Under the pieces are notes generated by a model. The model worked only from the letters and a program-made list of their open reading frames with translations. It did not search any database and was not told where the DNA came from. Of a DNA stretch of 64,000 nucleotides, positions 8,758 to 18,656 are shown piece after piece. Position numbers and translations under genes: made by a program. Origin of the DNA: CBDCME01 sp965218865 (GTDB taxonomy: Bacteria; Pseudomonadota; Alphaproteobacteria; JAAXGF01); contig CBDCME010000031.1 in assembly GCA_965218865.1 (NCBI GenBank), forward strand, positions 1-64,000, written 5' to 3'. Position 1 is the first letter of the stretch. Every line of letters starts with the position of its first letter.

Positions 8758-10136
8758 GATTTGAAGCCGCCCTCACTGAGGACGCTAACCTGACTGCAAG
8801 CAACCACCTCCTACACCACTTCCAAAAGCATGAGTGCCAAGAGGATTTATGCTTTGCCCTGTGGCGTCCATCAACGGGCAAAGAACGCCTAACAGGACTG
8901 ATTGACCGCATCATACTCCCAGAGATGGGAGAGCGTTCCCTACACCGCAATGCAAGCTTCAAGCCCTGCTACCTGTCACGGGTAATAGAACTGGCTAGAG
9001 CCGAAAAGGCTGGCCTGGTCTTCATGCACAGCCATCCCGGAACAGGATGGCAGGGATTAAGCCACACCGACGTCAAAGCCGAGCGCGATGCGATTGCGTA
9101 CCCGGCCGGAGCAACGGAACTCCCGCTAATAGGTATGACAATTGGTAGCGATGGCTACTGGAGTGCCCGGTTCTGGCAAAGGGAATCAAGAGAAATGCGC
9201 AGGTATTGGTGTGACAAAGTGCGCATCATAGGCCCAAAGTCGTACCGGCTCCAATTCAACGATTCCCTCGTCCCACCGCAACCAAGAAAGGACGTCCTCA
9301 AGAGAACCTACGACACTTGGGGTAGCGAAGTGCAAAACGCCATATCGAGAATGCACGTGGGCATCGTGGGTGTTGGAAGCGTTGGGTGCATCGTAGCAGA
9401 AGCAATAGCACGCATCGGAGTCGGGAAAGTAACGCTCATCGACCCTGACAAAGTGGAGCGCCACAACCTGGACCGGCTGCTCTACGGAACCTTACACGAC
9501 GTAGGGAAAGAAAAGGTCCATCTGGCCAAAGAGCGAATGGAGCAGAACGCCACTGCCAGCAACATACGGATAACGGCAATCCCCAGACCGGTTCAGGAAG
9601 GGAAAGCCTACAGGGCTGCCCTTGACTGCGATGTGATCTTCAGCTGCGTCGACCGGCCAATGGCCCGGGACGTCCTGAACTACATCGCGAATGCCCACCT
9701 GGTCCCAGTATTCGACGGCGGCATTGCCGTTGAGCAGGACCTGCAACGCAACGGTTTCTCCTCAGCCCACTGGCGGTCCCATATCGTAACGCCCTACCAC
9801 CAATGCCTGCGTTGCAACAGACAGTACAACACCAGCATGGTAATGATGGAACGGGATGGGTCGCTGGATGATCCCTCATACATAAGGAACCTGCCGGCAT
9901 CGGAAAGGCCAAACAACCAGAATGTTTTTCCATTCAGCCTAGCTGCTGCTGCGTCCATGACGAACATGATGATACGGTATTTGATAGGACAAAAATGGTG
10001 GCCCGAAGTCCAGCAACAGGACTACCACTTCGTAACCGGGGAAACCCGCATCATCAACGAGAAGTGCCACGAATACTGCGAATTCCGACGACTACGCGCC
10101 AGAGGCGACGGCGCTGAACCACCGTACATCGCCTGA
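8754..10136 (+). CDS. JAB/JAMM peptidase fused to E1-like ThiF adenylyltransferase
   Basis: The start ATG at 8754 overlaps the stop of the E2-like gene. The 460-residue protein has an N-terminal JAB domain with the JAMM zinc motif HSHPG...LSHTD (H92, H94, S103, D106). A C-terminal E1/ThiF/UBA domain follows with the nucleotide loop GVGSVG (206-211), DPDKVERHNLDR (231-242) and a probable structural zinc site formed by CLRC (351-354) and CHEYC (438-442). Expected activity is adenylation of the ubiquitin-like protein's C terminus plus metal-dependent cleavage of its conjugates or precursor. Combining E1 and deubiquitinase in one chain fits bacterial systems related to BilABCD and CBASS ancillary modules. 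Confidence 0.85.
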   Translation: MRFEAALTEDANLTASNHLLHHFQKHECQEDLCFALWRPSTGKERLTGLIDRIILPEMGERSLHRNASFKPCYLSRVIELARAEKAGLVFMHSHPGTGWQGLSHTDVKAERDAIAYPAGATELPLIGMTIGSDGYWSARFWQRESREMRRYWCDKVRIIGPKSYRLQFNDSLVPPQPRKDVLKRTYDTWGSEVQNAISRMHVGIVGVGSVGCIVAEAIARIGVGKVTLIDPDKVERHNLDRLLYGTLHDVGKEKVHLAKERMEQNATASNIRITAIPRPVQEGKAYRAALDCDVIFSCVDRPMARDVLNYIANAHLVPVFDGGIAVEQDLQRNGFSSAHWRSHIVTPYHQCLRCNRQYNTSMVMMERDGSLDDPSYIRNLPASERPNNQNVFPFSLAAAASMTNMMIRYLIGQKWWPEVQQQDYHFVTGETRIINEKCHEYCEFRRLRARGDGAEPPYIA

Positions 10137-10169
10137 AAAGGAAAAGCACCATTCCCAAGGAGAACAACG

Positions 10170-11195
10170 TTGGAGTTCCAAGAGTCCACCGAGCTACAAT
10201 CCCTGAAGGAAATTGTACGTTTTGCACCGAGTGTTTATGAGGACCGCGAAACGAGGAATTACGAGGATTTTATCAGAATCGTTTGTAATGCCCTGAAAAA
10301 CGCGGTGAATAAGATATGTGAGGACATCACAAAACGCCATCAGGACCACGGAGAAACTCACCGATTCGTTCATTACACTAGCCTATCCACGTTGGTGTCT
10401 ATGCTGAAGAAATCAGCGGCCGACAGTAATGACTATCTACGGATGTACGACTCTGCGCACTTCAACGATCCCGACGAGGGACAATACCTCGTGCGGATCT
10501 CAGAAGGCAAACTCGAGTGCATCGGGACAAACACGAACTCTCACAAGCATGCTTACATCACATCCTTTGTCCCAGCAACGGGCCGAGACGGAAGAAATAT
10601 GCGTGATAACGTCGCATTATGGATGGCCTACGGCGACGACTGTCGAGGGTGCTCGATAGAAATAGAGTTCCCCCCGCAACAACTATCAAACGTCTTGTAC
10701 GGAGAAAAGCAGGCTGAAAAAACCGTCCCACTCATGGTCAGTATTTTGGGAAAAGGGCTGCCAATCATAATGGATGCTATAAGTCCGCTAATGAAGGTTG
10801 GAGACGAACCGAACATTCAGAAAACCAAAGAGAGAATTGAAAGAATTATCTGGGGAGAAATAGAGACCGTCTGCTACCTATACAAGAGCGAAGCTTACGA
10901 TCACGAACAAGAATGGCGTTTTGTAATGACAGAGGGCAAAATTCAGAACGAAACAAATAGCGAGATCAAGTTCGAATACAACGGCGATGTCAAAGGGCGC
11001 GAAGTAGCAAGGCACTACTACGAACACGAAGCATTAAGCACTCGAAAGATATTGGTCACCGGCACTACGATCACCCTCGGCCCAGCTGCGGGAGACCCTT
11101 ACAGCCTTAAGCTCTACCTAGAAGACCTGCTGAAAAAAGCGAACTTGCCGGGTCCAACTGTCAGACTCTCGAAAACCCCGTACCGGGGAAGGTAA
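10170..11195 (+). CDS. DUF2971 family protein, possible effector
   Basis: I choose the TTG at 10170 because AAGGAG at 10157-10162 sits seven bases upstream; no ATG competes nearby. The 341-residue product has the DUF2971 signature: RFVHYTSLSTLVSML, then SAHFNDPDEG, then WMAYGDDCRGCSIEIEF, then YDHEQEWRF near the end. DUF2971 proteins recur in defence islands, but their biochemical role is not established. It starts 33 bases after the E1-JAB stop and is the last gene of the operon, so it may be the effector or a target. The A+T-richer codon use differs from the flanking insertion sequences. Confidence 0.7.
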   Translation: MEFQESTELQSLKEIVRFAPSVYEDRETRNYEDFIRIVCNALKNAVNKICEDITKRHQDHGETHRFVHYTSLSTLVSMLKKSAADSNDYLRMYDSAHFNDPDEGQYLVRISEGKLECIGTNTNSHKHAYITSFVPATGRDGRNMRDNVALWMAYGDDCRGCSIEIEFPPQQLSNVLYGEKQAEKTVPLMVSILGKGLPIIMDAISPLMKVGDEPNIQKTKERIERIIWGEIETVCYLYKSEAYDHEQEWRFVMTEGKIQNETNSEIKFEYNGDVKGREVARHYYEHEALSTRKILVTGTTITLGPAAGDPYSLKLYLEDLLKKANLPGPTVRLSKTPYRGR

Positions 11196-11595
11196 CCAGA
11201 AGACCGATCACATCGGCAGAGAATAAATCAATATGCCTACCGATATTGTCCGCTCAGTCAGAGGTCCTGCCAGAAGACCCTGGGCATAGCAGGACGACAC
11301 CCTGACTCCGGTAAACGAGCAAGACTAACAGGAAACCGCCACCTCACCGCAGCCAACCCCCAACCTCCAAACCTGGCCTCGAACCTCAATCCCACCATTC
11401 CACTGGAGCCTCCCAATGTCAACCGGCTACCGAAGGTGGGACGGCGGATGGCCGCCCGCATCCACCTGCGGCCACCAGCACCGGAGAATCCGCATAGCGG
11501 ACCACTGCTCCCAACTGGTCCGCTACTTCAGGCTGGAAACTGCCGAGAACCATGACAACGGTGTCACCTGTCAATGGCGGAGGCATGTTGGGCCA
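11196..11595. other. Gene-poor stretch between DUF2971 gene and IS21
   Basis: No frame has a recognisable domain, and no strong terminator hairpin with a U-tract is apparent. It ends at the IS21-type left inverted repeat. Confidence 0.4.
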
Positions 11596-11747
11596 CTGGG
11601 GCGGAGTAAAACTGTACCACCTGGTGTGTAAAGCCAGCGAAAAAGTCCGACCTAACTGGCCAGCATAAATGTCCGCGCCAATTTTGAGGGAAATGCCCTG
11701 CAGACGGGTGGGGCAGCAGATGGCAGGCAGGAAGGTCTTGATGCAAC

Positions 11748-12532
11748 CTATTCTTCGTGAAGCTCGTCTGAAGGTTGGGAGGCAGTTCCCTCTCTGCTAC
11801 GCTTGAGACGGTAGCTCTCGCCGTTCATTTCCAGGATGTGGACGTGGTGGGTGAGGCGGTCCAGTAGCGCTCCGGTCAGCCTCTCCGACCCGAAGACCTC
11901 GGTCCACTCGTCGAAGGGGAGGTTGGTGGTCACCAGGATGGAGCCCCGCTCGTGGCGCTGGCTGAAGACCTCGAAGAGCAGTTCCGCGCCGGTGCGGGAC
12001 AGGGGGACGAATCCCAGTTCGTCGACGATCAGCAGGTTGCGGCGCGACAGTTGCCGCTGCAGGTTCAGCAGCCGCCTCTCGCCCCGGGCCTCCATCAGCT
12101 CGTGGACCAGGGCGGCGGCCGTGCTGACCCCCCCACCGGCATTCCCCGCTGGCAGGCGGCCAGTCCCAGCCCCAGCCCCACGTGGGTCTTGCCGGCACCG
12201 CTGTTTAAGGCGGCGATGACGTTTTCACGGCGCTGGATGCATCCGCACCGCGCCAGTTCCATCACCAGCGCCTTGTTCACCGACGGGATGGCCGTAAAGT
12301 CGAAGGTGTCCAGGCTTTTGACGGCGGGGAAGCGGGCCGCCCGGATCCGCCGCTCCACCATGCGCTGGTGGCGATCAATGAGTTCCAACTCGGCGAGCCT
12401 GAGCAGGTACTGGGGGTGGTCCACTCCCTCGGCGGCGCACTGGGCCGCCATCTTCCCGTATTCCCTGAGGAAGCTGGGCAGTTTCAGCTCCTTCAGATGG
12501 TGTTCCAGCAGCAGCGTCGACCGGCTGTTCAT
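11748..12532 (-). pseudogene. istB: IS21 helper ATPase IstB, frame-broken
   Basis: The gene starts at the ATG at 12530-12532, overlapping the istA stop. The Walker A region reads LNSGAGKTH, and the Walker B region (NLLIVDELGF) and SQRHERGSILVTTNL are typical of IstB, the AAA+ helper that stimulates the IS21 transposase. The frame changes at a run of seven G/C bases near 12126-12134: one frame ends GMPVGGSARP, while the expected continuation VSTAAALVHELMEARG is in the next frame. A homopolymer miscall would explain this, so the gene may be intact in reality. Confidence 0.75.
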
Positions 12533-14044
12533 GCCGCTCTCCCCGACAGCAATGTCATGTAGTCCCCGGCGTAAGTGATGCTGACCTTCACCTGGGGCAG
12601 GTAGGGATAGAGCTCCAGGTCGAGGCGGGGCGGCCGGCCCTCCAGCCGGCAGAGCACCAGATGCTTCACCGCGTCGAAGCTCAAAGCCCCCAGCCGGAGG
12701 GCATCCCGAACCGCGGCGTGGACTTCCCCAGGCGAAAAATGCTCGAATAGCCGCAGTACCTGGACGAACTCCCGCTTGCCCCTTCGTCCCATGCGGGACT
12801 CCAGCAACCGGCGCAGCGTGCCAAACTCCTCGGGAAGGTCCCATCCCCGCAGTGGAGCGGCCTGGTCCAGGGCCGCCGTCTTCTGCTCCAGCAGGGGCAG
12901 GTAGTGGACGGGGTCGAACACAAAATCATCCCGCTGGTAGGAGCGGTGATGGCGGGCGATGACTTCAGCACCGCAGCTGATGACCACCCGGTCCACATAG
13001 CCTTTTACCAGAACGTCGCGGTGCCCGTAGGCCACCGGCGCCGAGTAATCGTTGGTCCGGTACCTCACCAGCGACAGCGAACTCACCCGGCCTGCCTGCT
13101 TCTCGCAGGCGTCGTAGGCCACCGCCGGCAGAGGCAGCAGGGCCTCCAGGTCCCGTTCCATCCGTTGACCTATGCTCTCTGAGTGGCCCCTCACCCTGGC
13201 ATCCATCCGCGCCAGGCAGCGACGCTCCAGGTGGGCGTTCAGGGTCTCAAAGCTCTCGAAGGATGGTGCCGGCGCCAGGAAGTTGCGCCGCATATAGCCG
13301 ACCATCCCCTCGACCTTCCCCTTGTCGTTGCCCGTCCCTGCACGCCCGAACCGGTCCTGGAACAGGTAGTGGGACTGAAGCTCGGTGAAAGCCTGGGTAC
13401 GCTTCCTCCGGCCGTCTCCCAGGATCCTGGCCACGGCCAGTTTGGTGTTGTCGTACAGGATGCTCTGGGGCACTCCGCCCAGAAAGGCGAATGCCGACAC
13501 GTGGCCGTCCAGGAAGGCCTCGGTGGTCTCGGCCGGGTAAGCCTTGACGAAGCATGCGTCGCTATGGGGCAGGTCCAGGACGAAGCAGTGGGCCTTCTGT
13601 TCCACCCCGCCGATGATCACCAGGGCCTCGCCAAAGTCGCACTGGGCGTGGCCCGGCGGATGGGACAGGGGCACGAACATCTCCTGCGACCGGCGGCGAT
13701 GCTCCCTCACGTAGTCCTTGACTATGGTGTACTGGCCGCCGAACCCATGCTCGTCCCTGAGTCGCTGGAAGATCCGTTGGGCGGTGTGGCGCTGCTTCCT
13801 GGGACGCCTGAGGTCGTCTGTCAGGATTTGGTCGATGACGCCGGTGAAGGGCTCCTCCTGAGCTTGTCGAAGGGTTAGGACGCCGGGGCGGAGTCTGCCG
13901 CCAGTAGCCCGGCGGCACTGAGTAGGGCAGAATCTTGCGCACCGTGTCCCGGTGCAGGCCGAACACCCGGGAGACCTCCCGGATGCTCATCCCATCCACC
14001 ATCACCGCCCGCCGGACCCGTAGATACACGTCCACCTGGTACAT
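12529..14044 (-). pseudogene. istA: IS21 transposase IstA, frame-broken
   Basis: The N-terminal part from the ATG at 14042-14044 has the HTH typical of IstA (MSIREVSRVFGLHRDTVRKIL). The frame is lost near 13,850-13,880 and resumes as FTGVIDQILTDDLRRP. The integrase-core segments follow: AQCDFGEALVIIGG, YDNTKLAV and GNDKGKVEGMVGYMRR. The protein then runs to the stop at 12529. The break coincides with a short REP-like sequence, CCTTCGACAAGCTCAGG on the minus strand. IstA is the DDE transposase and acts with IstB. Confidence 0.75.
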
Positions 14045-14166
14045 CCATCCCACCACCCATAAGCACGACTTCAAACCTATGGATGGCAGAGGACGGTACA
14101 TTTTTCAACCGCCACAAAGTCAGGCGGTCAATCCGTCCAGGTGGTCCACTTTACCTCCGCCTTTTA

Positions 14167-14371
14167 CATACGCGGAGGACAGCGGGTTGGTGTTTCTTGG
14201 GCGATCAGGTCAACCGTTACCTAACATGGCGTTCGTATCGTTGCTGCGGCATGTTGGAATACCCGCGGTGGCCCACGGGTTCCGCAGCAGCTTCAAGGAC
14301 TGGTGCGTCGAGCAGACCGACACGCCATGGGTGGTAAGAGAAGCCGCTCTGGCCCTTGCATTCGGTAGCAT
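14167..14371 (+). pseudogene. Tyrosine integrase, C-terminal remnant
   Basis: About 68 residues match the catalytic end of P4/Rhizobiales-type integrases: GLVFLGRSGQPLPNMAFVSL and HGFRSSFKDWCVEQTDTP, which contains the HxxR catalytic box, then VVREAALALAFG. The downstream Tyr-containing segment is absent because family resemblance ends at about 14371, where the opposite-strand sulfotransferase resemblance begins. The 5' part is cut by the IS21 element. Confidence 0.7.
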
Positions 14372-15350
14372 TACGCTTTATTATTCCAATAAACTGAATA
14401 TTGTTCGGTAACTTATCCGTTATAAATCTTGCGGTAACGGAGTGCCCTCTTATCATGCTAATGTATTTGCTGCCGGCATTGGAAAAATGACTGATGCTCC
14501 CCTGGTTAACGCTATCAGGAAATTTTGCGTCGCTGATCTCACCAAAATAAGGAGCGACACTTCTAGCTAGGTAGTTCAATTCTCCAGCGCCATGCACATT
14601 TGGATGGCTGGATAATATCTGCTCCACCAGAGTCGTGCCCGAGCGAGGCATACCAAGAATAAATATGGGGGTGTCATCAGGGGCCCCCGAAAGTTGAAGC
14701 CTGGAAAACAAATCCGTAGTGAATAATTTTTTCAAAATTCCAAATGTATTTTCCACACCTTCAATCGAGAAATTATATGTTCTGCGTTTTATTGCGTTAC
14801 CAGTTGAGAAATAGGTGAATGCCTTTTCATACTGCCGCAAATCCTCAAACGACTTCCCAAGACCGAAGGCAAGGTGCATCTTTTGCTCATCGCTAATGCT
14901 TGGCAAAGCGTATGCTGATTCCATTGCCTTTACGTCATCATCGTATTTGGAAAATTTCTTAGAGCTTGCTAATAGCCGATGGGCCTCGGCGTAATTGGGG
15001 TCGATGGCAAGCGCCTGGTGACAGCTGGCGATAGCCGAGTTCAGCTTCCCTTGGTCCTGGAGCACAATGCCAAGTTTGCTATGTGCCCTGGCATCATCGG
15101 GCCTGATGGCTACGGCCATTCGGACGCTGGCGATGGCCTCATCGAGCTTTCCCATTCTTCTAAACACACTTCCAAGGTTCATATGCGCGTCGAAGTAATC
15201 GGGCTTGATAGCCAGTGCCCTCGTAATGAGACGAACGGCAATGTCGTTTCGTCCCTCTTGATGGGCGATGACACCAAGCAATTGCAAGGCGACCGGTTGA
15301 TCGGGGTCGGTTTGCAATATCCGTTGGCAAATGCCCTGGGCTTTAGCTTA
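14372..15350 (-). pseudogene. TPR-repeat sulfotransferase, truncated at both ends
   Basis: The minus strand encodes tetratricopeptide repeats (LGVIAHQEGRNDIAVRLI, AHMNLGSVFRRMGKLDEAI, AHSKLGIVLQDQGKLNSAI) followed by a sulfotransferase domain whose PAPS-binding loop reads LGMPRSGTTLVEQILSSHP. The protein is recognisable up to FITDKLPNNIQFIGIIK at about 14375 and then turns into unrelated sequence. The 5' end is cut by IS630 copy 1 at 15350, since in-frame sequence (QGICQRIL) continues upstream of the first ATG to the insertion. Such proteins sulfate polysaccharides or proteins in many alphaproteobacteria. Confidence 0.75.
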
Positions 15351-16517
15351 TACCAACCGCCCCAGAGTTTGACTCGCGCAAAGGTTTACACGCTAGGTTT
15401 TGTGTGATTCAAGGTTGTTGGCAACAAGGGAGTGTGTTCAATGCCAACGATTCCTTTGCGAAACGACTTTGATGCTGAAAGAGTCCGTGTTCTTGCGGCA
15501 CGGAGCGATGATGGGAACCAGGCGCGACGGCTTTTGTCGATGGCGGCCATCTACGATGGGATGGATCGAGCGTGCGCGGCGGGTATTGGCGGCATGGATC
15601 GGCAGACGTTGCGGGACTGGGTTCACCGGTTCAACGCGGGAGGTCCGGCCGGTCTGATCGACCGCAAGCCGAACGGGGCGTTGCGTCGGTTGACGCCGTC
15701 GCAAATGGCGGCGCTTTCGCGGGCTATCGAGGCCGGTCCCGATCCCGAACGGGATGGGGTCGTGCGCTGGCGCTGCATCGATCTCAAGCAACTGATCCGA
15801 ACGCGCTTCGGCGTGGACTATCACGAGCGGAGCGTCGGCAAGCTGCTGGCCGCGCTCGGGTTCTCGCATATTTCCGCGCGCCCGCGCCACGTCGGCCAGG
15901 ATGCGCGGGCACAGGAGGAATTTAAAAAAAGTTTTCCCGAACACTTGGCGAAAATCGTAGCGGCACAGCCACCGGACACGCCCATCGAGGTTTGGTTTCA
16001 AGATGAAATGCGCGTCGGCCAGAAGAACAGCCTGGTGCGCCAGTGGGCCCCAAAGGGATCGCGCCCGCGCCAGGTCAAGGACCTACGGACCTCTTCGGCG
16101 TATCTCTTCGGCGCCATCTGCCCCGAGCGCGGTGAGGGCGCGGCGCTGGTCATGCCGCGCGCCAATACTGAAGCCATGGACCTGCATCTCGAGGAAATCA
16201 GCCGGGCCGTTGCCCCAAACGCCCATGCCGTCGTGCTGCTCGACCAAGCCGCATGGCACACCACTGCCAAACTCGGCATCCCGGAGAACATCTCCCTCGT
16301 GCCTTTGCCACCCAAGTCCCCGGAGCTCAATCCCGCCGAAAATGTCTGGCAATACCTCCGCCAGAACTGGCTCTCCAATCGTGTCTTCGACTCCTATGAA
16401 GCCATCGTCGAGGCCTCTTGCCAAGCCTGGAACAACCTGACCGACCAACCTTGGAAGATCATGTCCATCGGCCTCAGAGCGTGGGCTCGCACAAGGCAAT
16501 GTTAAGGGCGGTTGGTA
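15351..16517 (+). mobile_element. IS630-family element, copy 1 (intact)
   Basis: It is bounded by inverted repeats TACCAACCGCCC and GGGCGGTTGGTA and flanked by TA-containing target sequence (CTTA on the left, TTAA on the right). Length is 1,167 bp. Four near-identical copies lie at 25081, 31078, 39969 and 47475 (reverse), so the element is or was recently active in this genome. Confidence 0.9.
15441..16505 (+). CDS. IS630 family transposase (copy 1)
   Basis: The 354-residue transposase has an N-terminal HTH (QTLRDWVHRFNAGGPAGLID), a winged-helix DNA-binding linker (YHERSVGKLLAALGFSHIS) and a C-terminal DDE nuclease: FQDEMRVG (D188), LLDQAAWH (D268) and LNPAENVWQYLR (E300). The frame is continuous across an A7 tract near 15925. 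The ATG at 15441 is preferred; a GTG three codons upstream is also in frame. It cuts and pastes the element into TA dinucleotides. Confidence 0.9.
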   Translation: MPTIPLRNDFDAERVRVLAARSDDGNQARRLLSMAAIYDGMDRACAAGIGGMDRQTLRDWVHRFNAGGPAGLIDRKPNGALRRLTPSQMAALSRAIEAGPDPERDGVVRWRCIDLKQLIRTRFGVDYHERSVGKLLAALGFSHISARPRHVGQDARAQEEFKKSFPEHLAKIVAAQPPDTPIEVWFQDEMRVGQKNSLVRQWAPKGSRPRQVKDLRTSSAYLFGAICPERGEGAALVMPRANTEAMDLHLEEISRAVAPNAHAVVLLDQAAWHTTAKLGIPENISLVPLPPKSPELNPAENVWQYLRQNWLSNRVFDSYEAIVEASCQAWNNLTDQPWKIMSIGLRAWARTRQC

Positions 16518-16722
16518 TTAACCCAAACAAACGTAAACAAGTGTGTTCACGATGAGAAGTGGCTGCCGCCCGTAACCATTTTGGCGGCCGAAAGTCTCGT
16601 TACGGCCCAGGTTCACGGAACCGCCGGGGACGGCAGATCGAAGGCAGTGCCATGTTGGGCTGACCGCCGCCCAAATCATCTCTCCGTTTCTCGCCAGCAG
16701 GACCGTCGCCGTACCTGGGCGG

Positions 16723-17685
<963 letters not shown>

Positions 17686-17776
17686 GGCGCCGCATACCAT
17701 AATGCGACAAGCGCGCGGAGGAAATCTAATCCGGCTTCCGGACCGCCGAACCAGCTGTCGAGGCCGTCCGGGGTAT

Positions 17777-18635
17777 TCAACCCTTTCGGCGGCGGCTGAT
17801 CGCCTCGGCTTTCTTCACCATCAATTCGGCCTGGCGAACCGAGGCCAGGTCGATGCGACGGGTGTATGGCCCATTTGCCCTCGCAGCCGAGGGCGGCGGC
17901 ACGGCGCGCCGCGGCCCGGTAGCCGTCGGGGTCCGAGAAATCGCCGTAGGGACCGTCGATCGGTCGGAGACCGTGGGCCCGGGCCGCGACCACCATCCGG
18001 GCGATGGCAAAATGCCACATGTCACCCCAATGGCGTACCCGTTCCCCAGCCGGATCGGCGTCGGTCAGGATCGCGTAATCGGGGTTGGCGCCGCCGATGT
18101 TCGTCGTCCGCGCGCCGGTCGAGGCGGCAAAGTCGGCGACGCCGAAGTGGAGCGCTTCGTTGCGATCGCTGGCGGCGGCGATGGCGCCGACGTTCTCCAT
18201 CCCCAGGGCGGTTTCGATGATCAGGGAGAATCCGACCCGCGGGCCGATTTCCCGGGCCGTTTCGATTTGGCTCAGCAGCATGTCGATGGCGTAGACGTCC
18301 GCCGCCGTGCCGACCTTCGGGATCATGATCATGTCGAGGCGCGCGCCAGCCGCTTCCATGACCTCGACCACGTCGCGGTACATGTATTGGGTGTCGAGGC
18401 CATTGATGCGGACGGCCACCGTGGTGCCGATCCAATCGACCTCGTTGAGGCCGGCGATGACGTTTTTTCGGGCCCGCGCCTTGTCCGCCGGCGCGACCGA
18501 ATCCTCGAGGTCGAGAAAGACGACGTCCGCCCGCGAGCGCGCCGCCTTCTCGAACAAATCGGGCTGGCTTCCCGGCACCGCCAATTCGCTTCGCTCGAGG
18601 CGTGGCGTGGCTTGTTCGACGCTATGAAAACTCAT
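17777..18635 (-). pseudogene. Malyl-CoA lyase / CitE-like CoA lyase with internal deletion
   Basis: The first ~257 codons are a good match to L-malyl-CoA/beta-methylmalyl-CoA lyases: RSELAVPGSQPDLFEKAARS, VVFLDLEDSVAPADKA, MIMIPKVGTAADVYA, TNIGGANPDYAILTDAD and GKWAIHPS. After HPS the family normally has about 45-50 residues before IDxASxRQAExMVxKAE. Here [19 protein letters not shown] follows almost at once and in another frame, ending at 17777. Read without the frame change, the protein runs on into unrelated sequence to 17682. A deletion of roughly 140 bp with frame loss is the simplest reading, whether real or from assembly. The ancestral role is reversible cleavage of malyl-CoA into glyoxylate and acetyl-CoA. 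Confidence 0.75.
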
Positions 18636-18656
18636 CCAGGGGTGCCGATCCCGTGG

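Larger units (their letters stand above)
11596..14166 (-). mobile_element. IS21-family element
   Basis: Related terminal sequences face each other. At about 11599-11624 the plus strand reads GGCGGAG, TAAA, then ACCACCTGG. At 14138-14162 the reverse complement reads GGCGGAGGTAAA, then ACCACCTGG. Between them the minus strand carries istA followed by istB with a 4-bp overlap, the canonical IS21 order. Both genes have frame breaks. The exact outer ends and target duplication were not resolved. Confidence 0.7.
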
